A stretch of DNA of 8,242 nucleotides, from positions 1 through 8,242 of the forward strand of contig CAYWEP010000054.1 in the NCBI GenBank assembly GCA_964457405.1, read 5' to 3'. The notes under the pieces are model-generated. The model had not been told where the DNA came from. It made no database searches and worked only from the letters and a program-made list of their open reading frames with translations. Origin of the DNA: CAYWEP01 sp964457405 (lineage in GTDB: Bacteria > Patescibacteriota > Microgenomatia > Levybacterales > UBA12049). Shown piece by piece: positions 1 to 4,781 of the stretch. The position numbers and the translations under genes were made by a program. Numbering within the stretch: position 1 is the stretch's first letter; each line of letters starts with the position of its first letter.

Positions 1-210
1 TTTACCCCGTACCACAATGCCCCGCTCGTCAGAGCGAGGGTTAATAAAAAAGCGCGAAGCGAAATTCCCCGATGCCCCGACCGTAAGGTCGTGGGTACGG
101 GGTTTATTCGTATCGTGGACAACGATGAAGGAAATCATCAGCAAAAAAACAATAACAAGACTCGTGACTGCGAGCGTCAGGCTGTTACGTAAAAAAGAAA
201 ACTCATTCAT
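1..210 (-). CDS. partial membrane-anchored protein, N-terminal 70 codons
   Basis: On the minus strand an open frame begins with ATG at 210-208 and stays open to the window edge (70 codons), so the C-terminus is missing. It begins MNEFSFLRNSLTLAV and has one hydrophobic stretch of about 22 residues (roughly residues 10-32, rich in L, V, I, F) after a short N-terminus, typical of a signal anchor or single membrane helix. AAGGA at 216-212 lies just before the ATG, and a consensus-like promoter (TTGACA, 17 bp, CATTAT) sits directly upstream. After the helix the frame passes through the inverted repeat at 4-103, so the visible part beyond residue 36 is repeat-encoded and unreliable. I do not recognise the family. 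The promoter and hydrophobic helix favour a real gene over the overlapping plus-strand frame at 17-259. Confidence 0.5.
   Translation of the reverse strand, partial: MNEFSFLRNSLTLAVTSLVIVFLLMISFIVVHDTNKPRTHDLTVGASGNFASRFFINPRSDERGIVVRGK
4..103. repeat. nested inverted repeat with internal hairpins
   Basis: The arms ACCCCGTACC (4-13) and GGTACGGGGT (94-103) are perfect 10-bp inverted copies. Between them are two small hairpins: CGCTC-GTCA-GAGCG (23-36) and CGACC-GTAA-GGTCG (78-91). The whole unit looks like a compact fold-back repeat of the dispersed intergenic type. It lies inside the leftward partial ORF, so it is either translated there or the ORF ends near it in reality. Confidence 0.75.
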
Positions 211-221
211 TTCCTTTCTAT

Positions 222-250
222 ATAATGAAGCCAATCCGGTCGATTGTCAA
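222..250 (-). promoter_or_regulatory. predicted promoter of the leftward membrane protein
   Basis: Reading the minus strand, TTGACA (250-245) is a perfect -35 box, followed after 17 bp by CATTAT (227-222, 4 of 6 matches to TATAAT). The expected transcription start is near 215, only about five bases before the ATG at 210, so the transcript would be nearly leaderless. Recognised by eye only. Confidence 0.45.
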
Positions 251-256
251 CAAACC

Positions 257-285
257 TAGCAATTTAATAACGCAGCAATTATAAT
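257..285 (+). promoter_or_regulatory. predicted promoter of the nucleotide operon, leaderless type
   Basis: A perfect TATAAT lies at 280-285, eight bases before the dcd ATG at 293. A start site 6-8 bases past the -10 box would fall on or next to the A of the ATG, giving a leaderless mRNA. This agrees with the absence of a Shine-Dalgarno sequence. The -35 is weak (TAGCAA at 257-262, 3 of 6 matches). Confidence 0.45.
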
Positions 286-292
286 AGAGCAC

Positions 293-865
293 ATGGTTCT
301 TTCTGATCGGGATATCAAGCGGTTATTGAAAGACGGCAGATTTCGCATTACACCTCCTCTTGATTTTACCACTCAGCTTGGTTCCTGTTCTATTGATCTT
401 CGACTTGGCAATACCTTTCGTGTCTTTGAGCACAGTAAAAAGCCTTACATTGACCCCTCAAAGAAAGATTACAGCAATGAAATAACACAGGAAATTGTCG
501 TTCCGGACGGTGGGCAATTTATCATGCAACCCGGGGATTTTGTTCTGGCCGTAACCCTTGAGAAAGTAACGATTCCTGATAACATCATGGGTCGGCTCGA
601 AGGTCGCTCTTCGCTTGGCAGACTTGGTATAGTCGTTCACTCAACTGCCTCTATTTTTGACCCGGGGTGGGATGGGAATTGCGTTTTGGAGCTTGGTAAT
701 CTTGGTCGTATGGCGGTTGCGTTAACGGTCGGCATGCGCATTTGTGCGATGACATTTGAAGAGCTCTCAAGCCCTGCAGATATACCGTATAACAAAAAGA
801 AAAATGCAAAATATACGATACAGTCAGGACCACAAGAGAGCAAAATTCACTTAGACGATAAGTAA
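293..865 (+). CDS. dcd: dCTP deaminase
   Basis: Converts dCTP to dUTP, the first step in making dUMP for thymidylate synthesis; it belongs to the trimeric dUTPase/dCTP deaminase fold. The 190-aa length matches bacterial Dcd (about 190). Visible landmarks are GSCSIDLRLGN (30-40), the substrate-binding GRSSLGRLG (104-112), HSTASIFDPGWDG (116-128) and VLELGN (131-136), whose Glu133 matches the deaminase catalytic Glu (E138 in E. coli). The C-terminal PYNKKKNAKY segment is also typical. Whether it is monofunctional or the bifunctional, dUMP-forming type cannot be decided here: DPGW resembles the E. coli enzyme, while the HLD tail resembles archaeal bifunctional ones. It is the first gene of the cluster; its stop codon TAA (863-865) lies in the first unit of the 9-nt repeat that precedes tmk. 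No Shine-Dalgarno is seen. Confidence 0.93.
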   Translation: MVLSDRDIKRLLKDGRFRITPPLDFTTQLGSCSIDLRLGNTFRVFEHSKKPYIDPSKKDYSNEITQEIVVPDGGQFIMQPGDFVLAVTLEKVTIPDNIMGRLEGRSSLGRLGIVVHSTASIFDPGWDGNCVLELGNLGRMAVALTVGMRICAMTFEELSSPADIPYNKKKNAKYTIQSGPQESKIHLDDK

Positions 866-895
866 CCTAGGTTACTTAAGTTCCTTAAGTCACTT
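860..895 (+). repeat. 9-nt tandem array at the dcd/tmk junction
   Basis: Four contiguous 9-nt units (860-868, 869-877, 878-886, 887-895) fit the consensus A-R-G-T-N-M-C-Y-T. The last unit ends directly at the tmk ATG (896). Unit 1, AAGTAACCT, supplies the dcd stop codon TAA. Units 1 and 2 together form a perfect 18-bp palindrome (860-877). No Shine-Dalgarno precedes tmk; the repeat occupies that place. Confidence 0.9.
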
Positions 896-1561
896 ATGAA
901 ATATCATCTCGAGTTCGACATCGAATTTAAGCAGAGCCAATATCCTGGTCTTTTTATTGCCCTTGAAGGGATTGATGGAAGCGGTAAATCTACCCAGGTA
1001 ATGAGGATTAAAGAAAAGTTGGAGGAAAAAGGGAGAAGCGTTCTTGTCAAAAACCCGTTTGAGGGTGAGATCGGCCAGTTTGTGCGAAGAATTCTTTCAG
1101 GTGAGTCAAAAGTCCCGACCGTGACGCTTCAGTATCTTATTGCCGCCAACCGTCAGGTGCAGCAGCTTGAGATTATTGAGCAACTGAAAAAGGGCAATGA
1201 TGTGATTATCGATCGATATATCTGGTCGGCGGTAGCGTATGGCATTTTTGACAAAGGCGTTGACGATATTGAGAAAACCTCGCAGTGGCTTTTGGTAGAA
1301 CAGAGTATTCTCTCTATGTATCATCGGTTCCTCATGCCTAATTATAATTTTTACCTTAAAATCTCACCGAAAGTAGCAATGGAGCGTCTCTCAAAGATGA
1401 AAAAGGAGTTTGAAATCTACGAGGATGAGGAGAAAATCAAAAAAATCGCTGAAATTTATGACTGGCTGATACAGCAATACCCGGATCAGTTCATTGTAAT
1501 CAACGGTGAGCAACCGGAAGATGCAGTAACTAACGAGATTCTTAGTAAGTTACCTAGGTAA
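896..1561 (+). CDS. tmk: thymidylate kinase
   Basis: Phosphorylates dTMP to dTDP using ATP; cytosolic P-loop kinase. The 221-aa protein has a Walker A motif GIDGSGKST (25-33), then NPFEGEIGQFVRRIL (53-67) where bacterial enzymes usually have the REPGGT loop, and IIDRYIWSAVAYG (104-116) containing the DRY motif of TMP kinases. The N-terminus is about 15 residues longer than usual before the first strand. The substitution in the REPGG loop means that another deoxynucleoside monophosphate specificity is possible, but gene context with thyA and dcd supports dTMP. The last residues (KLPR) and the stop codon are encoded by the next 9-nt repeat array. Its start is fixed by the ATG that directly follows the upstream array; there is no Shine-Dalgarno. 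Confidence 0.9.
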   Translation: MKYHLEFDIEFKQSQYPGLFIALEGIDGSGKSTQVMRIKEKLEEKGRSVLVKNPFEGEIGQFVRRILSGESKVPTVTLQYLIAANRQVQQLEIIEQLKKGNDVIIDRYIWSAVAYGIFDKGVDDIEKTSQWLLVEQSILSMYHRFLMPNYNFYLKISPKVAMERLSKMKKEFEIYEDEEKIKKIAEIYDWLIQQYPDQFIVINGEQPEDAVTNEILSKLPR

Positions 1562-1582
1562 CCTAGGTCACTTAAGTTACTT
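1547..1582 (+). repeat. 9-nt tandem array at the tmk/four-helix junction
   Basis: Four contiguous 9-nt units at 1547-1555, 1556-1564, 1565-1573 and 1574-1582, ending directly at the ATG of the next gene (1583). Unit 1 is AAGTTACCT, read K-L-P at the end of tmk; unit 2 is AGGTAACCT and carries the tmk stop TAA (1559-1561). GTTACCTAGGTAAC (1549-1562) is a perfect palindrome. Confidence 0.9.
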
Positions 1583-2113
1583 ATGCTAGCAGGACATAAA
1601 TATTTGTTGACTTATCGGTATGCGGAAATTGTCTATGATTTGACAACGGAATTCTGTGATATCTTTATCAACAAATTCTCGCGAACCCACGACCAGATGG
1701 TGCAGGCGGGAAGATCAGGTAAGCAAAATATTGTTGAAGGAGTCGCACAAGGAAGGACCTCAAAAAAGGGAGAGATAAAGTTACTTGGAGTAGCTGAAAG
1801 CTCAGTTGAGGAGTTAATCAGCGATTTTGAAGACTTTTTACGTCAGAAGAAGCTTGAAATTTGGCAAAAAAACCATCCTCAAATAGTCATTTACCGTCAG
1901 TTGGGAATAGAAGCTACAAGATTTGAGTCTCCTAAGGTACTTACGTTACCTAAGTTACCTATTGAAGCCGCAAATCTCCTTTTTACCCTCTGCCATCAGC
2001 TAACATTTCTATTGAGCCGACAGATTGCCGCTGCAGAAAAGAAATTCATTGAGGAAGGAGGGTTTACGGAGAACCTATTTCGAAAGAGGCTCTCGCATAG
2101 GTTACCTAAGTAA
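1583..2113 (+). CDS. four helix bundle suffix domain-containing protein
   Basis: This resembles the small four-helix-bundle proteins related to 23S rRNA intervening-sequence proteins, in the version with a conserved 'suffix' after the bundle (TIGR04258-like, recognised from memory). Landmarks in the 176 aa are LLTYRYAEIVYD (8-19), SRTHDQMVQAGRSGKQNIVEG (33-53), SVEELISDFEDFLRQ (74-88), a second helical part AANLLFTLCHQLTFLLSRQI (129-148) and the suffix GGFTENLFRKRL (159-170). The biochemical role of the family is unknown. Residues 118-126 (KVLTLPKLP), between the two helical parts, are encoded by an in-frame 9-nt repeat array, and the C-terminal RLPK by the next one. It sits unexpectedly between two nucleotide enzymes, in the same reading frame as both. 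There is no Shine-Dalgarno; the start is set by the upstream array. Confidence 0.85.
   Translation: MLAGHKYLLTYRYAEIVYDLTTEFCDIFINKFSRTHDQMVQAGRSGKQNIVEGVAQGRTSKKGEIKLLGVAESSVEELISDFEDFLRQKKLEIWQKNHPQIVIYRQLGIEATRFESPKVLTLPKLPIEAANLLFTLCHQLTFLLSRQIAAAEKKFIEEGGFTENLFRKRLSHRLPK
1925..1960 (+). repeat. in-frame 9-nt array inside the four-helix gene
   Basis: Three clear units (1934-1942, 1943-1951, 1952-1960) of the same 9-nt family seen at the gene junctions, preceded by a degenerate one (1925-1933). They are in frame and encode K-V-L, T-L-P, K-L-P (residues 118-126), a likely surface loop between the two helical parts. Confidence 0.85.
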
Positions 2114-2134
2114 CCTAAGATACCTAAGTTACTT
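2099..2134 (+). repeat. 9-nt tandem array at the four-helix/dut-like junction
   Basis: Four units at 2099-2107, 2108-2116, 2117-2125 and 2126-2134, ending directly at the ATG at 2135. Unit 2 (AAGTAACCT) carries the stop TAA (2111-2113) of the four-helix gene. The last unit, AAGTTACTT, is identical to that at 1574-1582. Confidence 0.9.
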
Positions 2135-2674
2135 ATGATTCTTGGTCCGAAAGCGTTGCTAAAACTCGTAAAAGACATCAGATTGGTTGAGGGTCTCTCG
2201 GAGCGGGAGATCACCAATCCCGAAGGCGCTGGGTTTGATCTGCGGCTTGGGGCTGTGTACAAAATTACAGGCAAAGGATTTCTTGGGGTTACTGAGAGGC
2301 AAACGCCTGATAGTGAGCTTGTTGTAAAGTACGAGGAAGGGAAAAACAATAGCATTACCTTTAAGCCAGGCGATTTTTATCTGGTGCAGACGATCGAGAG
2401 TTTCAATATGCCCCAAAACCTCACAGGAGATTTCAAGCCTCGGACAACAACTTTCCGATCAGGACTGTTTTTAAGAACTGGAAACGTTGCCCCAGGATAT
2501 AAAGGCCAGGTAACGTTTGGTATGACCAATGAAGGCCCTTCTGAAGTCACGATTGAAATGGGAGCGAGATTTTGTCATGTGCAATTTGAAGAAGTCAAAG
2601 GCGGCGGCTCAATGTACAGAGGTCAATGGCAAGGTGGGCGAGTCAGTACTACAAAAAAAGAAAAACAAGTATAA
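2135..2674 (+). CDS. dUTPase/dCTP deaminase family protein
   Basis: A trimeric dUTPase-fold protein of 179 aa, likely handling dUTP or another dNTP. Landmarks are NPEGAGFDLRLG (28-39), FKPRTTTFRSGL (100-111, the substrate-phosphate region), GNVAPGYKGQVTFGMTN (116-132) and a C-terminal YRGQWQGGRV (161-170) resembling the flexible motif 5 of dUTPases. Two usual catalytic residues appear absent: the dUTPase motif-3 Asp aligns with Ala119, and the deaminase Glu (E133 in the neighbouring Dcd) aligns with Gly129. From memory, similar APGYxG/TFG versions occur in other CPR proteins, so this may be a family trait. dUTPase is the best guess from context (Dcd upstream, ThyA downstream), but the activity is uncertain. 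Its start abuts the 9-nt array, and thyA begins 17 bp after its stop. Confidence 0.75.
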   Translation: MILGPKALLKLVKDIRLVEGLSEREITNPEGAGFDLRLGAVYKITGKGFLGVTERQTPDSELVVKYEEGKNNSITFKPGDFYLVQTIESFNMPQNLTGDFKPRTTTFRSGLFLRTGNVAPGYKGQVTFGMTNEGPSEVTIEMGARFCHVQFEEVKGGGSMYRGQWQGGRVSTTKKEKQV

Positions 2675-2691
2675 GTAAGTATCTCAAAAAC

Positions 2692-3672
2692 ATGAAAAAC
2701 CTTCAACGACATCAAGAGCACCAATATCTCGATTTGCTTAAGGACGTATTGCGTCATGGTGTCAAGAACACTGATCGGGGCACTAGATCGGTGTCATATA
2801 GCGTGTTTGGCAGACAGACGCGCTACGATCTCTCAAAAGGGTTTCCTCTTCTGACGACGAAAAAAGTCTACTGGAAAGGAGTAATCCATGAACTCTGTTG
2901 GTTCATGTCAGGACAGACCAATATTAAATACCTCGTTGATAACAATGTGCATATTTGGGACGATTATCCATACAAAATATATCTCAAAAAAGTCACAAGT
3001 CCTAAGTCGCAAGTCACAAGTTTATCGAAAGAGGAGTTTATTAGGAAGATAAAGTCAGATGCTGGGTTTGCGAAGAAGTGGGGGGAGTTGCCAAAGATAT
3101 ATGGCGAAATGTGGCGAAAATGGCCAACAAGAACTGGAAGGACTGTTGACCAGTTGGGGTGGGTTTTAAAAGAATTGAAAGACGATCCAGATGCAAGAAA
3201 CCTTATTGTTACCTCTTGGAATCCAGAGTATCTCTACACAATGGCAACGTATGAAGACGCCTCACGATTTCCCATTTGCCACAATATGTATCAGGTGAGC
3301 CAAAAAGGCGGCAGACTCTATTTGCAACTCTACCAACGGAGCGCCGATCTTTTCTTGGGTGTTCCTTTCAACATTGCCAGCTATTCGTTACTCCTCCTTG
3401 TTCTCTGTCAAATAACAGGCTACAATCCAGGTGAATTTGTCCATACTTTTGGCGACGCGCATATTTATGAGAATCATATCGAACAAGTCAAAGAACAGTT
3501 AAAAAGAGAGCCAAAGGATTTCCCGACAGTGAAAATTGATCCGAGCGTTAAAAGTTTAGACTATTTCGGTCCTGAGCACATAACGCTTGAAAACTACGAT
3601 CCTCACCCAATCCTCAAAGGAGAACTCACCGTCGCCGGAGGACTGTATGAAGGGAAAGCAGAAGCAGAATAA
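2692..3672 (+). CDS. thyA: thymidylate synthase
   Basis: Makes dTMP and dihydrofolate from dUMP and methylene-THF. I chose ATG 2692 (326 aa) because the longer frame from 2626 overlaps the upstream gene by 49 bp and its extra 22 residues do not look like ThyA. Landmarks: FPLLTTKKVYWKGVIHEL (51-68), catalytic Cys196 in FPICHNMYQ, QRSADLFLGVPFNIASYS (215-232) with the dUMP-binding Arg, Ser, Asp and Asn, and HTFGDAHIYENH (251-262). It is longer than the 264-aa E. coli enzyme because of an insertion at about 91-135, where other long ThyA proteins also carry one. Residues 100-111 of it are encoded by a 7-nt repeat array. The Nudix gene follows after 2 bp. No Shine-Dalgarno is visible. Confidence 0.95.
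   Translation: MKNLQRHQEHQYLDLLKDVLRHGVKNTDRGTRSVSYSVFGRQTRYDLSKGFPLLTTKKVYWKGVIHELCWFMSGQTNIKYLVDNNVHIWDDYPYKIYLKKVTSPKSQVTSLSKEEFIRKIKSDAGFAKKWGELPKIYGEMWRKWPTRTGRTVDQLGWVLKELKDDPDARNLIVTSWNPEYLYTMATYEDASRFPICHNMYQVSQKGGRLYLQLYQRSADLFLGVPFNIASYSLLLLVLCQITGYNPGEFVHTFGDAHIYENHIEQVKEQLKREPKDFPTVKIDPSVKSLDYFGPEHITLENYDPHPILKGELTVAGGLYEGKAEAE
2990..3024 (+). repeat. 7-nt tandem array within thyA
   Basis: Five 7-nt units in a row: AAGTCAC (2990-2996), AAGTCCT (2997-3003), AAGTCGC (3004-3010), AAGTCAC (3011-3017) and AAGTTTA (3018-3024). AAGTCACAAGT occurs twice (2990-3000 and 3011-3021). It encodes residues 100-111 in the variable insertion region of ThyA and leaves the frame open. Confidence 0.85.
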
Positions 3673-3674
3673 AA

Positions 3675-4091
3675 ATGAACACAATTCCTTCAGTCGGAAT
3701 ACTGATCATAAAGGACAATAAAGTTCTCCTCGTCAGGCACGAAGAAAAAGCAAGTCATTTGACTGGGACATATGGGCTACCATCAGGACGGCTCGAAAAT
3801 TATGAAACCCCTAATCAAGCAGCAGTCCGCGAGTTACGAGAAGAGACAGGGCTGGTGGCAACAGAAGCAGACCTTGTTAATTACCCAAATAATCGATTTG
3901 TTGCCGAAATTAAAAGAAAAGACGGATCCACACAACGCTTTGATTGGAAAGTCTTTGTCTGCAAGAAGTACTCCGGCCAACTGCATCCTTCGGAAGAGGT
4001 AACGCCCGAATGGGTTGAGATAGGTAGGCTTAAAGATTATAATTTACTCCCTAACGTCCTCGAGGTGGTAGAACTAGAGCTAAAATGGTGA
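3675..4091 (+). CDS. Nudix hydrolase
   Basis: Hydrolyses a nucleoside diphosphate linked to another group, commonly damaged or excess (d)NTPs. The 138-aa protein carries a perfect Nudix box GX5EX7REUXEEXGU at residues 38-60: Gly38, Glu44, then REL (52-54), EE (56-57), Gly59 and Leu60. The N-terminal strand SVGILIIKDNKVLLVR is typical. It starts 2 bp after the thyA stop with no Shine-Dalgarno, so it is probably translationally coupled and in the same operon. Context suggests a house-cleaning or dNTP-specific role in pyrimidine deoxynucleotide metabolism (inference); the substrate cannot be read from the sequence. Its stop lies only 11 bp before the predicted -35 of the TrpR-like gene. Confidence 0.9.
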   Translation: MNTIPSVGILIIKDNKVLLVRHEEKASHLTGTYGLPSGRLENYETPNQAAVRELREETGLVATEADLVNYPNNRFVAEIKRKDGSTQRFDWKVFVCKKYSGQLHPSEEVTPEWVEIGRLKDYNLLPNVLEVVELELKW

Positions 4092-4102
4092 TAATACTCA
4101 TG

Positions 4103-4130
4103 TTGTGATGTATTGATACATGGATATATA
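4103..4130 (+). promoter_or_regulatory. predicted promoter of the TrpR-like gene
   Basis: TTGTGA (4103-4108, 4 of 6 matches) and TATATA (4125-4130, 5 of 6) are separated by 16 bp. The expected start near 4137 gives a leader of about 24 bases that includes the GGAG ribosome site at 4148-4151. The palindrome at 4106-4123 fills the spacer. Confidence 0.45.
4106..4123. promoter_or_regulatory. candidate operator, site 1
   Basis: TGATGTAT-TG-ATACATGG is an imperfect palindrome: its left half is the exact inverse of the right half of site 2 (4585-4602), and its own right half matches at 6 of 8 positions. The extended left half (4102-4113) matches the inverse of the right half of site 2 (4595-4606) at 11 of 12 positions. 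It lies between the predicted -35 and -10 of the TrpR-like gene, a classic repressor position. Confidence 0.55.
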
Positions 4131-4147
4131 AGGCGTACACTAACACT

Positions 4148-4151
4148 GGAG
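4148..4151 (+). promoter_or_regulatory. Shine-Dalgarno of the TrpR-like gene
   Basis: GGAG, 9 bases before ATG 4161. It is one of only two convincing ribosome binding sites in the window, the other being that of the leftward ORF at the left edge. Confidence 0.7.
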
Positions 4152-4160
4152 ATATAAAAT

Positions 4161-4569
4161 ATGTCAAAGCCAAGAGAAGAAGTTAAAGAAAAAGAATATT
4201 ATAAAAGCACGCACTTCTTATATGAAATATTGGGATCGCTTGAAAATGTTGAAGAGGTAAAGCTGTTTATTAAAGATATACTAACTAAGGCTGAGTTGCG
4301 AATGTTAAAAAGACGTTGGCACATTNNNNNNNNNNTGGCACATTTCTGGTTTGCTTTATGGTGGCCTAGATATCCGCACTGTTGCTATAAAAACAAAAAC
4401 AAGTACGCAAACTGTTTCGAAAATAAAGAATATCCTCGAGAATGGGAATGGAGGTTTAGGGATAGCACTTCAGAGAGCGCGAGGAAAGGAGAAAACCGAA
4501 CACCGTCAATATCTACAAAGTAAAACACCGGCAAGAGGCTCAAAGTTCGTCAAGGGATGGTTTAGTTAA
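4161..4569 (+). CDS. TrpR/YerC-like transcriptional regulator (interrupted by an assembly gap)
   Basis: A Trp-repressor-superfamily DNA-binding protein. Before the gap it reads MSKPREEVKEKEYY, then a helical part ending in TKAELRMLKRRWHI (42-55). After the gap another frame reads WHISGLLYGG, DIRTVAIKTKTSTQTVSKIK and NILENGNGGLGIAL. If the 10 Ns and one copy of the duplicated TGGCACATT are removed, the two frames join as RRWHISGLLYGG to give 129 aa with the expected YerC order: helices, then RRW, the helix-turn-helix (about 62-84) and the NGNGG turn. The coordinates therefore span a frame change that I think is artificial. The C-terminal tail of about 35 basic residues is longer than in YerC (about 100 aa). 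The ligand is unknown. Matching palindromes on both sides suggest autoregulation. Confidence 0.8.
4317..4344 (+). other. scaffold gap with duplicated flanks
   Basis: TGGCACATT occurs immediately left (4317-4325) and immediately right (4336-4344) of ten Ns (4326-4335). This is what a scaffolder leaves when two contigs that truly overlap are joined with a default gap. Collapsing it removes 19 bases and restores one uninterrupted TrpR-like frame. Confidence 0.88.
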
Positions 4570-4580
4570 GAGCGATTTAT

Positions 4581-4606
4581 GTAATGACGTATTGATACAT
4601 CACTAC
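4581..4606. promoter_or_regulatory. candidate operator, site 2
   Basis: A 26-bp imperfect palindrome with 12-base halves around a central TG (4593-4594); the halves pair at 10 of 12 positions. The core TGACGTAT-TG-ATACATCA (4585-4602) differs from site 1 at three positions. It starts 12 bp after the TrpR-like stop and lies about 175 bp upstream of folA. No convincing promoter overlaps it. Confidence 0.5.
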
Positions 4607-4628
4607 ATGACATACGAAACCTAACTAT

Positions 4629-4767
4629 TATACGAATTTCGCAGTTGTCATTCTGGGGATCCGCCAGCTGGCGGAGACTCCAGAATCTCGTGAGGTGTGG
4701 ATTCTGGACAAGCCCTTCGATAAACTCAGGACTTTGCCAGAATGACGAGAAGTGCGAAACTCGTATA
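4629..4767. repeat. nested palindromic repeat element (MITE-like)
   Basis: The outer arms pair in three blocks: TATACGA (4629-4635) with TCGTATA (4761-4767), TTTCGCA (4637-4643) with TGCGAAA (4753-4759), and GTCATTCTGG (4647-4656) with CCAGAATGAC (4737-4746). Inside are the perfect palindrome TCCGCCAGCTGGCGGA (4660-4675) and a hairpin CCAGAATC (4680-4687) with GATTCTGG (4700-4707). No ORF of its own is convincing. It fills most of the 212 bp between the TrpR-like gene and folA and ends 14 bp before the folA ATG. The CCGCCAGCTGGCGG and CATTCTGG modules resemble dispersed repeats in CPR and other genomes (from memory). Confidence 0.85.
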
Positions 4768-4781
4768 TTATTAATTTATTT

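Noticed and set aside
17..259. 80-codon plus-strand ORF
   Set aside because: Its first half is the inverted repeat, it has no ribosome binding site or family resemblance, and the opposite strand has a better ORF with promoter and membrane helix.
860..2134. CRISPR-like array or telomere-like repeats
   Set aside because: Units are only 9 nt, contiguous, without unique spacers, and limited to four copies at each junction.
2626..2691. Upstream start for thyA adding 22 residues
   Set aside because: It would overlap the previous gene by 49 bp and the extra residues do not resemble ThyA; ATG 2692 gives the usual N-terminus.
4161..4523. TrpR-like gene as a true frameshifted pseudogene
   Set aside because: The frame change coincides exactly with the N gap and duplicated flanks, which explain it as an assembly artefact.
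4752..4781. GTG start for folA
   Set aside because: The added residues are encoded by the palindromic element; MTKPVISVIAAIG at 4782 is the typical start.
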